Source: Vitreimonas flagellata (GTDB lineage Bacteria > Pseudomonadota > Alphaproteobacteria > Caulobacterales > Aquidulcibacteraceae). Taken from it: a DNA stretch of 64,000 nucleotides. Made by a program: the position numbers and the translations under genes. Each line of letters starts with the position of its first letter. Position 1 is the first letter of the stretch. Of the stretch, positions 42,621 to 51,305 are shown piece after piece. The stretch spans positions 221,001 through 285,000 of the forward strand of contig NZ_SBJL01000001.1 in assembly GCF_004634425.1 (NCBI RefSeq), written 5' to 3'. The notes under the pieces are model-generated. The model was not told the DNA's origin. It worked only from the letters and a program-made list of their open reading frames with translations, and searched no databases.

Positions 42621-43646
42621 ATGAGAAAGCAATTTTTCCTGACCGCGGCGCTCGCGGCCTGCGCCGTTGCGCTCACGGCATGCGGCAGCGGCGAACAAGT
42701 CCCAGCGTCATCCGGCGGCTCCTCGTCCGAGTCGATCCAGGTTGACGGCTCGTCCACGGTCTTTCCGCTCTCCGAGGCTGCAGCAGAAGCGTTCACAGCA
42801 AGTCAAACAGGCGGCGCGCGCGTCACTGTAGGCGAAAGCGGCACTGGCGGCGGATTCCGCAAATTCTGCCGCGGCGAAACGCAGGTGCAAGGCGCCTCCC
42901 GTCCGATCTTGGCTGAGGAAATGGCTGCATGCGCCGCCGCCGGCGTCACTTATGTCGAAGTGCCGATCGCGTTTGACGGTCTCACCGTTGTCGTGCACCC
43001 ATCAAATTCGGTGCGCGCGGTCACAATTGATGAATTGCGTCGCATCTGGGAGCCGGCCGCGGAGCGCACTGTCACGAACTGGCGCCAAGTGAATCCACGT
43101 TGGCCGGATATGGCGATGCCGCTGTTTGGCGCCGGCACCGCGTCCGGCACGTTTGACTTCTTCACGGAAGCGGTCGTCGGCACTGCGAAGGCGTCGCGCA
43201 CCGATTACACGCCAACAGAAGACGATAACGTCACCGTCCAAGGTGTTCTCGGCAACCCGGGCGGCATGGGCTATTTCGGCTACGCTTATTACGAGCAAAA
43301 TCGCGAACGCCTGGCGGCTCTCTCCATCAATGGCGTATCGCCAAGCCCGGAGACGATCGCGAACGGCACATACCCGCTTGCGCGCCCGGTCTTCGTTTAC
43401 TTCAACGCCGAAGCGCTGCGTCGTCCGCAGGTGCGCCGCTTTGCGCAATATTTTGTCGCCAACGCGGGTCGCTTGGCGCCGGAAGTCGGCTACGTCGCCC
43501 TGCCGGAAGCGGCCTACGCGACCTTTGCGGAGCGCGTGACCAACGCTACCGTCGGCACCGCTTTCGGCGGCCACCAGGAAGTCGGCGCGAGTATCGAAGA
43601 GGTGATCACGCGTCCTCTCGTCAGCGCCGCACCAGGCGCCGAATAA
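42621..43646 (+). CDS. PstS-family phosphate-binding lipoprotein
   Basis: 341 residues. Lipoprotein signal with lipobox ALTAC. The phosphate-binding fold shows GSSTVFPLSEAAAEAF, GESGTGGGFRKFCRGETQVQGASRPI and AFDGLTVVVHPSN, as in PstS/SphX. No pstC, pstA or pstB lies next to it, so it probably serves a transporter encoded elsewhere or a phosphate-scavenging role. Preceded by AGGAAGGG. Confidence 0.85.
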   Translation: MRKQFFLTAALAACAVALTACGSGEQVPASSGGSSSESIQVDGSSTVFPLSEAAAEAFTASQTGGARVTVGESGTGGGFRKFCRGETQVQGASRPILAEEMAACAAAGVTYVEVPIAFDGLTVVVHPSNSVRAVTIDELRRIWEPAAERTVTNWRQVNPRWPDMAMPLFGAGTASGTFDFFTEAVVGTAKASRTDYTPTEDDNVTVQGVLGNPGGMGYFGYAYYEQNRERLAALSINGVSPSPETIANGTYPLARPVFVYFNAEALRRPQVRRFAQYFVANAGRLAPEVGYVALPEAAYATFAERVTNATVGTAFGGHQEVGASIEEVITRPLVSAAPGAE

Positions 43647-43659
43647 TTGCTCGCTTAAA

Positions 43660-43692
43660 CCGGGCGCTGCTGAAGAGCGGCGCCCGGCGTTT
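43660..43692 (+). terminator. Possible terminator after the PstS-type gene
   Basis: Hairpin CCGGGCGC (43660-43667) / GCGCCCGG (43680-43687) with a 12-nt loop. The following T-run is weak (CGTTTGCG), so confidence is moderate. It also lies just beyond the stop of the minus-strand kinase. Confidence 0.5.
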
Positions 43693-43698
43693 GCGTGA

Positions 43699-44745
43699 CT
43701 AGATCAGCGCCAAACTATCCAGATGCAGCGCCTGCCGCGCCGGTCGCTCGAACATAACGGCGAACATTTCATCGCCGCGCTCCGTCCGCTCCACGTTCAT
43801 CGACGCAATGATCGCCATGATCACGCCGGCGAACGCGTAGAGCCGATACTCGCGCCAAACCTCGGCCGCATCCGCATCCGCGCCGAGCGCACGCAATTCA
43901 TCGACATAGAAGCGCACCAGCCGCTCCTCTTCTTGCGCGCGAACCTCAGCATCTGCGACACTCGTGCCGATGAGATAGGCGACGTCGGACGCGCCAGCGC
44001 CGAGGCCTAGCGTCTGCCAGTCCACCACATGCGCCGTACCGCCATCGGCTGAGAACAGAATGTTGTCGATGCGCAGATCGCGGTGCTGGATGGTGCGCGC
44101 CTTCGGCATTGTTTGGAAATAGTCGCCTGTGCGCGCGATCAGCTCGCCGCCCAAATCCAATAGGTCCGCCGCAATGCGTGTCGCGTAGCGTTCGCGGAAT
44201 TGCGCAAACAAGGGCGCCAGCATCTGGCGCACCATGGCGTCGACCTGCGGACGCGGTTGCAGCCATTCAATTCTGTCCAGCCGAGCATTGCCCCAATATG
44301 GCGCGTGCAGGCGCGCGGCCTGCTTCAACGCGGCTTCGATCTGCGCGACGGACGCGCCAGCAAGCTGATCGCCTTGTTGCGCCGGCGCCAAATCCTGCAA
44401 CAGCAACACGAACTCGCTTTCGTCTGCGTTGGCCTCAAGATGCAGACATTTCGGACAGGCGACGCCAATCTTCTCGGCCAGCTCGCGATACCAGCCCAGC
44501 TCAAGCGCATACGAACCAAGTGCGGCCGCGATCGCGCGCGTGCCGGGATCAGCGGAGGGGCATTTGGCGACGATGGAAGCGGGGCCTTCGCCGCCTCTCC
44601 AGTCGAGCTTCACGCGAAAGCTCAAACTCATCTGCCCGGTGCCAATAGACTTGGCGCTGAAGCCCGCAAGCGAGCCGGCGGGCGCGCCAAGTTGCTGCTC
44701 GAGCCAAGCATTGGTGAAGGCGTCGGGATGCGAGGGCGTGCTCAT
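43699..44745 (-). CDS. Aminoglycoside phosphotransferase-like kinase
   Basis: 348 residues. Kinase motifs: TIQHRDLRIDNILF (catalytic Asp and Asn) and HVVDWQTLGLG (metal-binding Asp). The N-terminal lobe includes SLSFRVKLDW and IVAKCPSAD. This is the broad APH/choline kinase-like or EcKL-type group that phosphorylates small molecules; resistance function is not implied. It overlaps the upstream DUF7064-like gene by 4 nt, so the two probably act on the same metabolite. Confidence 0.78.
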   Translation of the reverse strand: MSTPSHPDAFTNAWLEQQLGAPAGSLAGFSAKSIGTGQMSLSFRVKLDWRGGEGPASIVAKCPSADPGTRAIAAALGSYALELGWYRELAEKIGVACPKCLHLEANADESEFVLLLQDLAPAQQGDQLAGASVAQIEAALKQAARLHAPYWGNARLDRIEWLQPRPQVDAMVRQMLAPLFAQFRERYATRIAADLLDLGGELIARTGDYFQTMPKARTIQHRDLRIDNILFSADGGTAHVVDWQTLGLGAGASDVAYLIGTSVADAEVRAQEEERLVRFYVDELRALGADADAAEVWREYRLYAFAGVIMAIIASMNVERTERGDEMFAVMFERPARQALHLDSLALI

Positions 44746-45824
44746 GATGCGCCATCCAACATGCCGGTGAAGCCGCTTGGCGCATGCGGGCCTATCAGGA
44801 ATTGCTCCAGCACGCCCGCGCCACTGTAACTCTTGGCGCCGTCAGTCAGCGTCGCCCGCGCGAGCGCCTGAATGTGTATCTGCCCCGGCGCGCTATCGTC
44901 GATGTCGCTCGTATCAATCACGTCATACGCGGTTTCAAACTCGCCATGATCGCGGCCATGCCCCCAAGTCGGGTGCGTGTAGCCCAGGCCGCTCATGTAG
45001 AAATGCGCACCGGTCGGCTCGATGCTTAGCTCTGGCCCGTTCTCGGCCAATCGCACGCGTGTTTTCTGCAAACGCCGTGAGCCCGGGCGGTAGATCAACT
45101 CAGTCTGCGGCGCTTCGAACTCCGTGCGCGATGCGCCGATCACATAGACGACGCCGCGCCTATTCCACGCGCGACCCGTTTCATCATCGTTCGTGTGAAA
45201 GAATACTGCCCGGTCGCCAAAATTGAACGGCGCCCAGAGCCAGAAGAATTGGAATGGCGCGGGCGCCGGCTGGGAGTCCGCCGCGCCCACAGGCCGAATG
45301 CCCCACGAGCGATCGCGTGTGCCGAGCGCGCCGCCGACGTCCAGCTTTTGGCCCTTCAGCCAAAGCTCGCCGCTCCATGCGCCGTTCTGCGTCATGCGCG
45401 TGTAATCCATGAACATGCGCGGGCCGACCCGGCGGGTGAAGCGCGGCTCCTCGATTGGCTGGTGGCGGGCGTCGAAGACGAGATCGGCACGCACACCGCC
45501 GTCATTGTCGCCGACGCGCAGGCCGAGCTTTTGCAGCGGCTCGATGACACGCACTTCGATCGGGCCGACGCGCAAATCCATGCGCTCGCTGTTCAGCCGC
45601 CGCGACGCGCGCACATTGTGCTGCTTGCCATCCACGAGCAGGCAGAACGCCGCGTCGATCACATCGAGATGCGGATAAACGCCGAGTGCTGCCGCAAAGA
45701 ACACCGAGCCGTCGGCGCTATAGCCATTGAAGAAATAGCGATCGTAGAAATTGCGATCGCTGCCGGAGAACGCGATGGGCTCCGGGGTCTGGTGGATCGG
45801 ATAATCGTCACCCCAGGTCAGCAT
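44742..45824 (-). CDS. DUF7064/7065-like (AttH/CrtC lipocalin-type) protein
   Basis: 360 residues. Beta-rich with conserved-looking QNGAWSGELW, GTRDRSWGIRPVG and FQFFWLWAPFNFGDRAVFFHTN blocks. The pattern fits the AttH/hydroxyneurosporene-synthase-like double-lipocalin fold seen in DUF7064/DUF7065 proteins, which often stand beside APH-like kinases in sphingomonads and related bacteria. No signal peptide. The function is unknown; binding or hydrating a lipid or terpenoid is plausible. It begins 75 bp downstream of purS on the same strand. Confidence 0.5.
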   Translation of the reverse strand: MLTWGDDYPIHQTPEPIAFSGSDRNFYDRYFFNGYSADGSVFFAAALGVYPHLDVIDAAFCLLVDGKQHNVRASRRLNSERMDLRVGPIEVRVIEPLQKLGLRVGDNDGGVRADLVFDARHQPIEEPRFTRRVGPRMFMDYTRMTQNGAWSGELWLKGQKLDVGGALGTRDRSWGIRPVGAADSQPAPAPFQFFWLWAPFNFGDRAVFFHTNDDETGRAWNRRGVVYVIGASRTEFEAPQTELIYRPGSRRLQKTRVRLAENGPELSIEPTGAHFYMSGLGYTHPTWGHGRDHGEFETAYDVIDTSDIDDSAPGQIHIQALARATLTDGAKSYSGAGVLEQFLIGPHAPSGFTGMLDGAS

Positions 45825-45898
45825 TGGCGTTTCCTCTTATGCTTTGAGGAAAGCCTAGAGCTTCATTGTTCGCTTACAAGCTTGCCGTGGCGGGAGCC

Positions 45899-46144
45899 TT
45901 AGCGCGCGATTTCCACGCGGTAGCTTTCGATTACCGTGTTGGCGAGCAGCTTTTCGCACATCTCTTTGACCTGGGCTTCGGCGGTGGCGGGGTCGAGGTC
46001 GCCGCTAAGTTCGATCTCGATGCGCTTGCCGACCCGCGCGTCGTGTACGCCGCCAAAGCCCAAATCCTTCAGCGCGCCCGCAACGGCTTTGCCTTGCACG
46101 TCCAGCACACCCGGCTTCAGGCCGACGGTGACGATCGCTTTCAT
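45899..46144 (-). CDS. purS: Phosphoribosylformylglycinamidine synthase subunit PurS
   Basis: 81 residues from ATG 46144 (a longer frame to 46204 has no support). Typical PurS: KAIVTVGLKPGVLDVQGKAV then LGFGGVHDARVGKRIEIEL. Structural subunit of the PurLQS complex. 70 bp downstream of purC. Confidence 0.93.
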   Translation of the reverse strand: MKAIVTVGLKPGVLDVQGKAVAGALKDLGFGGVHDARVGKRIEIELSGDLDPATAEAQVKEMCEKLLANTVIESYRVEIAR

Positions 46145-46214
46145 TGTAGTCCCCCTCGCTCCGCTCTCGCCGGCATAGCAAACCGGCGAGGCGGGTTCGT
46201 TCAATTCTTCAAAT

Positions 46215-46967
46215 TCAGTGGACGCTCTCGCCGCCCGCGGCCGCTTGCTTCACGATGCCCAAGCGACGGGCGACTTCGACATACGCTTCGGTGACGTTGC
46301 CGAGATCGCGACGGAAGCGGTCCTTGTCCATCTTCTCGTTGGTCTGCACGTCCCAGAGGCGCGCGCTGTCCGGGCTGATTTCGTCAGCGACGACGGTGCG
46401 CACCATGTCACCTTCGTAGAGGCGGCCGAACTCAAGCTTGAAATCGACAAGCTTGATGCCGACGGCGCCGAACATGCCGAACAGGTAGTCATTGATGCGC
46501 AGCGTCAGCGCCATGATGTCGTCGATCTCTTGGGTGGAGGCCCAATTGAACGCGGTGATGTGCTCTTCGGCCACCATCGGATCGCCGAGCTCATCCTTCT
46601 TGTAATAGAATTCGATGATCGAGCGCGGCAGCGGCGTGCCCTCCTCGATGCCGAGGCGCGTTGAGAGCGACCCCGCCGCCACGTTGCGGCAGACCACTTC
46701 GAGCGGGATGATCTCAACGTCGCGAATGAGCTGCTCGCGCATGTTGAGCGTCTTGATGTAATGGGTGGGCACGCCGATCGCGTTCAGGTTCTGCATGATG
46801 AACCCGGAGATCTGGTTGTTGATGACGCCCTTGCCCTCCAGGATCGCTTTTTTTTGCGCGTTGAAGGCCGTCGCGTCGTCTTTGAAATATTGGATCAGGG
46901 TGCCCGGCTCGGGGCCCTCGAACAGAATTTTGGCTTTGCCTTCGTAAATCTTCTTGCGACGGGACAT
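46215..46967 (-). CDS. purC: Phosphoribosylaminoimidazole-succinocarboxamide synthase
   Basis: 250 residues from ATG 46967 (GGAGGG upstream). SAICAR synthetase motifs: [43 protein letters not shown], and [11 protein letters not shown] near 180. Joins aspartate to CAIR in purine synthesis. First gene of the purC-purS group. Confidence 0.96.
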   Translation of the reverse strand: MSRRKKIYEGKAKILFEGPEPGTLIQYFKDDATAFNAQKKAILEGKGVINNQISGFIMQNLNAIGVPTHYIKTLNMREQLIRDVEIIPLEVVCRNVAAGSLSTRLGIEEGTPLPRSIIEFYYKKDELGDPMVAEEHITAFNWASTQEIDDIMALTLRINDYLFGMFGAVGIKLVDFKLEFGRLYEGDMVRTVVADEISPDSARLWDVQTNEKMDKDRFRRDLGNVTEAYVEVARRLGIVKQAAAGGESVH

Positions 46968-47162
46968 GTGCTCGCCCTCCTGAGGCGGTAACCGGATATT
47001 TTCCGGAAATGCCTCCAAGGCCGCGGAATCGCCCGGCGGCCTCTAAAGTCCAGAACTTAAGGGCAAAGCCGGGCGCCCACAATTGGCGCAGGCGCCTAGA
47101 TGCGGTTGATTGGCCGCGCCGGGCTCACTATTCATGCCACGAACCACCCTGAAAGGCGGAAA

Positions 47163-47486
47163 ATGAGCCAATTCAACGATCGTGAGCGCGCGGAAGAAAA
47201 GAAGTTCCAGCTCGATGCGGAGCAGGAATTCAAGGCGCAAGCGCGTCGGGCGAAAATCGTCGGCCTGTGGACGGCCAATCTGATCGGCCTCAGCGGCGAA
47301 GAGGCGGATGCCTACGCCAAGTCCGTCGTCATGGCCGACCTTGAGGAAGCGGGCGTGGAAGACCTCTTCCGCAAGATCCGCGCAGATCTCGACCTGCACG
47401 CGGTCCAGCTCTCGGACCACCAAGTCCGGGCCAAGATGGAAGAGGCGCTGAACGAAGCGCGCGCATCGGTGAAAGCCGGGCAGTGA
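47163..47486 (+). CDS. F1-ATPase inhibitor, zeta subunit type (DUF1476)
   Basis: 107 residues from ATG 47163. Starts MSQFNDRERAEEKKFQLDAE, the helical N-terminus that inserts in F1-ATPase in Paracoccus zeta. The remaining four-helix part (YAKSVVMADLEEAGVEDLFRKI) matches DUF1476. It blocks ATP hydrolysis by the ATP synthase. Its stop overlaps the next gene. Taxonomic marker for alpha-proteobacteria. Confidence 0.9.
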   Translation: MSQFNDRERAEEKKFQLDAEQEFKAQARRAKIVGLWTANLIGLSGEEADAYAKSVVMADLEEAGVEDLFRKIRADLDLHAVQLSDHQVRAKMEEALNEARASVKAGQ

Positions 47487-47848
47487 GCGCGGACGCGGGG
47501 CGGGCTTCCGTCCTGCTGACGTTCTGGCGGGGCGTGCGTTTGCGCTGCCCCGCATGCCGCGCGCGGACCTTGTTTCGCGCCTACCTGAAACTCAACGAGA
47601 CATGTCCGGCGTGCGGGGCTGACTTCTCGCGCTCGGAGACGGCCGACGTCGCGCCATATGTCACGGTGATGCTGATCGGCTTGATCGGGATGCCGCCGAT
47701 CCTCGCGCTGGCGATGCACGCAGGCGACTATGCCGAACTGATGCTCGCGCCGGCTTTGCTCTTTGCATTGGTGCTGGCGCTGGTCTTGCTGCCGCGCGTG
47801 AAGGGCGTTCTCGCCGCGCTGCTTTGGCGCGCGCGGCGAGAGATGTAA
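47483..47848 (+). CDS. DUF983 membrane protein with zinc-ribbon-like Cys pairs
   Basis: 121 residues from GTG 47483. N-terminal CPACRARTLF and TCPACGADF (two CxxC pairs, about 22-45) likely bind zinc, followed by two hydrophobic segments. DUF983 proteins are common beside haem/cytochrome oxidase genes in alpha-proteobacteria but have no proven function. Coupled to the zeta gene by a GTGA overlap. Confidence 0.85.
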   Translation: MSADAGRASVLLTFWRGVRLRCPACRARTLFRAYLKLNETCPACGADFSRSETADVAPYVTVMLIGLIGMPPILALAMHAGDYAELMLAPALLFALVLALVLLPRVKGVLAALLWRARREM

Positions 47849-47962
47849 TGCAGCTTAACCTATGTTGGTGAGATAGAAGCCGCGGCTACGCCAAAAGGCA
47901 TAAGCGGAAAGCGCCCGTTAACCGCGCCGCCGTGACGTTGTCGCGTCCGGGAGGGTTGCGTC

Positions 47963-48511
47963 ATGTATGGGCTGATCCACTCCGCTGCGCGTCAGATGGT
48001 GCTCGATCAATTGGGCGCGGAGGCTTGGCGGCGCGTGCTCCAACGCGCGGGCTTTGACGATCTGCACTTCATCAACGGCGAAGTGTACAGCGACGAGGCG
48101 ACGTTCGCGCTGATCGGCGCGATCGTGGATGAGAACGGCATCGCGTCGGATACGCTACTCTTCGAGTTCGGGCGCTATTGGATTGGCTTTGTGGCCACCT
48201 CGGCGTTCGCCAACGCGATGGCCGCGACCGGGGATGACTTCGTCAGCTTTGTCGACGGCCTCGACCGCCTGCACCGCAGCGTACGTACGGCCATGCCGCA
48301 AGCGCGCATGCCGAGCTTCGAAGTGCTCAGCGCCATCGGTGGAAACGTCGAAATTCTCTACGTCTCCGAGCGCGCGGGCTTGGACAATTTCGTCGCCGGC
48401 TTGTTGCAGGGCCTGCTCGAAAAGTTCGGCGCCCGTGGCGCGATTTCCTACGCGCGGGCTGACGATGGCGTGGTGTTCTCCATCGCGCTCGAAGCGCGCG
48501 CGGCGGCGTAG
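47963..48511 (+). CDS. H-NOX haem nitric oxide/oxygen sensor
   Basis: 182 residues, exact H-NOX length. It begins MYGLIHSAARQMV. Proximal haem ligand His104 (LDRLHRSVRT), conserved Pro117 nearby, and the YxSxR haem-propionate motif Tyr133-Ser135-Arg137 (LYVSERAGL). Family members bind NO (and in some cases O2) through ferrous haem and control a partner kinase or cyclase. The partner is the kinase that begins 5 nt after its stop. GGGAGGG ribosome binding sequence. Confidence 0.93.
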   Translation: MYGLIHSAARQMVLDQLGAEAWRRVLQRAGFDDLHFINGEVYSDEATFALIGAIVDENGIASDTLLFEFGRYWIGFVATSAFANAMAATGDDFVSFVDGLDRLHRSVRTAMPQARMPSFEVLSAIGGNVEILYVSERAGLDNFVAGLLQGLLEKFGARGAISYARADDGVVFSIALEARAAA

Positions 48512-48516
48512 AACGC

Positions 48517-49689
48517 ATGTCGCTTCTGCTGAGTGATATGGACCTCGATCGACTCTACCCGGCGCGTCTCGAAACGTGGCCGGACGGGCGCATCATTGCG
48601 ATCGGCCCCTCGCTAAAGAAGTTCTTGGGGTCAGACACGATCGGCGCCCCTTTGCTCGATGTTTTCGCAGTCGAGCGCCCCAAACGCATTCGCGGCTTCG
48701 ACGATCTCTTGGCGCGCGGCGTGCCGGTGATTTTGCGCCTTCGGGCGGATGATCGCGTGCATCTGCAGGGTACGGCGCGCGTCGATGGCGGCGTGGTGCA
48801 TCTTTTGTTGGGCCACACCTTGAATTTGAGCGCGGCGCCAGGCGCCTCCGTGCTGACCCATCGCGATTTTTCACCGGCCGATTGTTCGTCGGACGCATTC
48901 CTGGCCGCCGCGGTTCATGCGCAATTCGCCCAGGACGCGCGTCGTATCGCGCACGAGCTGGAGCGGGCGCGCCGCTGCGCGGAAGCCGCCAACAGCGCCA
49001 AGAGTGCGTTCATGGCGAACGTCACGCACGAATTGCGCACGCCGCTCAATGCCGTGATCGGTTATTCCGAGTTGATGCGCGACGCCGCCGCCGACGAAGG
49101 CCGCGACGATGACGTGCAAGATCATGAGCAGGTGCTCGGCGCCGCGCGCGGCCTGTTGTCACTCATCAATGATGTTCTGGATTATTCGCGCCTTGGTGCG
49201 CAGCGGCTCGATCTGGACGTGGAGCCGTTCGATATTCGCTTGATGATGACGGCGCTCTGCGAGGAGATGCGCCCGCTCGCCGCAGCGAACGGGAACACGA
49301 TTTCCTTTGCTTGCGCTGACGACGTACCGGTCTGCCATGGCGACGCGGCGGTTATCGAGCGTTGCCTGCGGCAACTTGTTTCCAATGCGGTCAAATTCAC
49401 AGTGCGCGGCGAAGTGAAGTTGCACGCCGGAATCGAGGGCGACGTCCTCGTTGTCAATGTGGAGGACACGGGCGCCGGTATTGCCGAAGAGGCGCTGGGC
49501 GACCTCTTTACCGCGTTCCGAAAGCCGCACAGCGAAGGCGGCGGCGCAGGGCTTGGTCTTGCGCTGACGCAGCGTCTTGCGGAATCGCTGGCGGGCGAGG
49601 TGATCGCGTCGAGCACGCTTGGCGCGGGCTCGACGTTCACATTGCGTCTGCCGGGACTGTTCGCCGCGACGGCCAACGCCGCCGCTTAA
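48517..49689 (+). CDS. H-NOX-associated histidine kinase (HNOBA N-terminus)
   Basis: 390 residues. N-terminal about 1-130 resembles the HNOBA domain (LDRLYPARLETWPDGRIIAIGPSLKKFLG, then LLGHTLN). A coiled linker follows (LERARRCAEAANSAKS), then HisKA with His in FMANVTHELRTPLNAVIGYSE, and HATPase_c with NAVKF, DTGAGI and GGGAGLGLAL. No receiver domain in the protein, so phosphate goes to a separate response regulator. None is adjacent; DivK and PleD lie 5-7 kb away but are likely unrelated. Confidence 0.9.
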   Translation: MSLLLSDMDLDRLYPARLETWPDGRIIAIGPSLKKFLGSDTIGAPLLDVFAVERPKRIRGFDDLLARGVPVILRLRADDRVHLQGTARVDGGVVHLLLGHTLNLSAAPGASVLTHRDFSPADCSSDAFLAAAVHAQFAQDARRIAHELERARRCAEAANSAKSAFMANVTHELRTPLNAVIGYSELMRDAAADEGRDDDVQDHEQVLGAARGLLSLINDVLDYSRLGAQRLDLDVEPFDIRLMMTALCEEMRPLAAANGNTISFACADDVPVCHGDAAVIERCLRQLVSNAVKFTVRGEVKLHAGIEGDVLVVNVEDTGAGIAEEALGDLFTAFRKPHSEGGGAGLGLALTQRLAESLAGEVIASSTLGAGSTFTLRLPGLFAATANAAA

Positions 49690-49871
49690 GGATTCAGGTG
49701 CCCGATCGTGTAATTCACGATGCGGTCGGCGTCCTTGAAGACTTCGCCGAGATCGACCTTCGTATCGCGCTTGTGGACGTGCGCGGTTAGCGCTTGTTCA
49801 AAAGCAAAGCGGCGGAGGTCCAACATGACCTCTTCATCCCATTCGTCAGTATCCGGCTCGAATTCGCTCAT
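49686..49871 (-). CDS. Small hypothetical protein downstream of purB
   Basis: 61 residues from ATG 49871 (the longer frame to 50030 overlaps purB sequence). Acidic N-terminus (SEFEPDTDEWDEEV), then a helical part ending DRIVNYTIGHLNP. No domain known. It lies 95 bp beyond the purB stop on the same strand, and its end overlaps the convergent kinase by 4 nt. Confidence 0.55.
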   Translation of the reverse strand: MSEFEPDTDEWDEEVMLDLRRFAFEQALTAHVHKRDTKVDLGEVFKDADRIVNYTIGHLNP

Positions 49872-49966
49872 CGCCCATCCCCTTCTGGAATCTGGTTGCG
49901 CCAAGGCTTCCAGTGCTTCGCGCAAACGCGCAAGCGGGGACGATGAGCGTTGAAGCGCCGGAACAA

Positions 49967-51274
49967 TTAGCCGAAGACGCGCTGGAAGATCATATCGACG
50001 CGCGCGAAATGGTGAGCGTCGTCGAAGCACCCATCAATCGTTTTCGAGTCGAGCTTGGCGGTGACGTCGGCGTCGGCTTTCAAACGCTCAATGAGCGAGT
50101 TGGCAGGGCGCGGCGGCGGGCTTTGCCACACCGACATCGCGTTACGCTGCACGAGACGATAGGCGTCCTCGCGCGTCACGCCTGCTTGCGTCAGCGCAAG
50201 CATGACGCGCTGCGAGTTGTGCAGACCGCCGAGCAGCGCCAGATTGCGCGCCATGTTGTCGGGATAAACGACGAGCTTTTCGATCACCATCGCCATGCGA
50301 TGAAACGCGAAATCGAGATGGATCGTGGCGTCGGGTCCGATGCCGCGCTCGACCGACGAGTGCGAAATATCGCGCTCATGCCAAAGCGCCACGTTCTCCA
50401 TGGCCGGCGTCACCGCGCTGCGCACGAGGCGCGCGAGGCCGCAGAGATTTTCCGTGAGCACCGGGTTGCGCTTATGCGGCATCGCCGACGAGCCCTTCTG
50501 GCCGGGCTCGAAGAACTCTTCCGCTTCCAAGACTTCCGTGCGTTGCAGATGACGCACTTCCGTAGCCAAGCGCTCAATGCCCGAGGCTACAACGCCGAGC
50601 GTTGCAAAGAACGCCGCGTGGCGGTCGCGCGGGATGACTTGCGTCGAAACAGGCTCGACCTCTAGGCCAAGCTTCTCCGCCACATAAGCCTCAACGCGCG
50701 GATCGATCTGCGCGAACGTGCCAACAGCGCCAGAGATCGCGCAGGTGGCGATCTCTGCCTTTGCCGCTTTCAAGCGCTCCAGATTGCGGGCGAACTCGGC
50801 GTAGTGCCCGGCAAGCTTCAGACCGAACGTCGTTGGCTCGGCATGGATGCCATGCGACCGCCCGATCGTCGGAGTCATCTTGTGCTCGTAGGCGCGCTTC
50901 TTCAGCGCCGCCATCACGCGCTCGCAGCCCGCAATCAGCAGATCGCTCGCGCGCGCCATCTGCACCGCCAAGCATGTGTCCAGCACATCGCTCGACGTCA
51001 TGCCTTGGTGCGCAAAGCGGCTCTCGGGCCCAACGTGTTCGGCGACGCTGGTGAGGAAGGCGATCACGTCGTGCTTCACCTCGCGCTCGATCTCATCGAT
51101 GCGCGCGACGTCAAACTTGCCCTTGGCGCGGTATTCCTCGGCTGCACTCTTCGGAATGGCGCCGAGTTCGGCCATCGCCTCCATGGCGAGGGTTTCGATC
51201 TCGAGCCAGATGCCGTAGCGGCTCTCGGGCTCCCAAATGGCCACCATGTCGGGGCGGGCGTAACGCGGAATCAT
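49967..51274 (-). CDS. purB: Adenylosuccinate lyase
   Basis: 435 residues. Fumarase/aspartase superfamily signature GSSAMPHKRNP (around 270), N-terminal MIPRYARPDMVAIWEPESRYGIW. Catalyses two steps, on SAICAR and on adenylosuccinate. Fully intact. Confidence 0.96.
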   Translation of the reverse strand: MIPRYARPDMVAIWEPESRYGIWLEIETLAMEAMAELGAIPKSAAEEYRAKGKFDVARIDEIEREVKHDVIAFLTSVAEHVGPESRFAHQGMTSSDVLDTCLAVQMARASDLLIAGCERVMAALKKRAYEHKMTPTIGRSHGIHAEPTTFGLKLAGHYAEFARNLERLKAAKAEIATCAISGAVGTFAQIDPRVEAYVAEKLGLEVEPVSTQVIPRDRHAAFFATLGVVASGIERLATEVRHLQRTEVLEAEEFFEPGQKGSSAMPHKRNPVLTENLCGLARLVRSAVTPAMENVALWHERDISHSSVERGIGPDATIHLDFAFHRMAMVIEKLVVYPDNMARNLALLGGLHNSQRVMLALTQAGVTREDAYRLVQRNAMSVWQSPPPRPANSLIERLKADADVTAKLDSKTIDGCFDDAHHFARVDMIFQRVFG

Positions 51275-51305
51275 GGGCGCCTTCTAACGCCCAAGCGCTG
51301 TCCCG

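Noticed and set aside
43699-44745. Aminoglycoside resistance gene
   Set aside because: Only the general kinase motifs are shared; the sequence and its lipocalin-like partner point to a metabolic kinase.
48517-49689. Hybrid kinase with a receiver domain
   Set aside because: The protein ends shortly after the ATPase domain; no receiver motifs are present.
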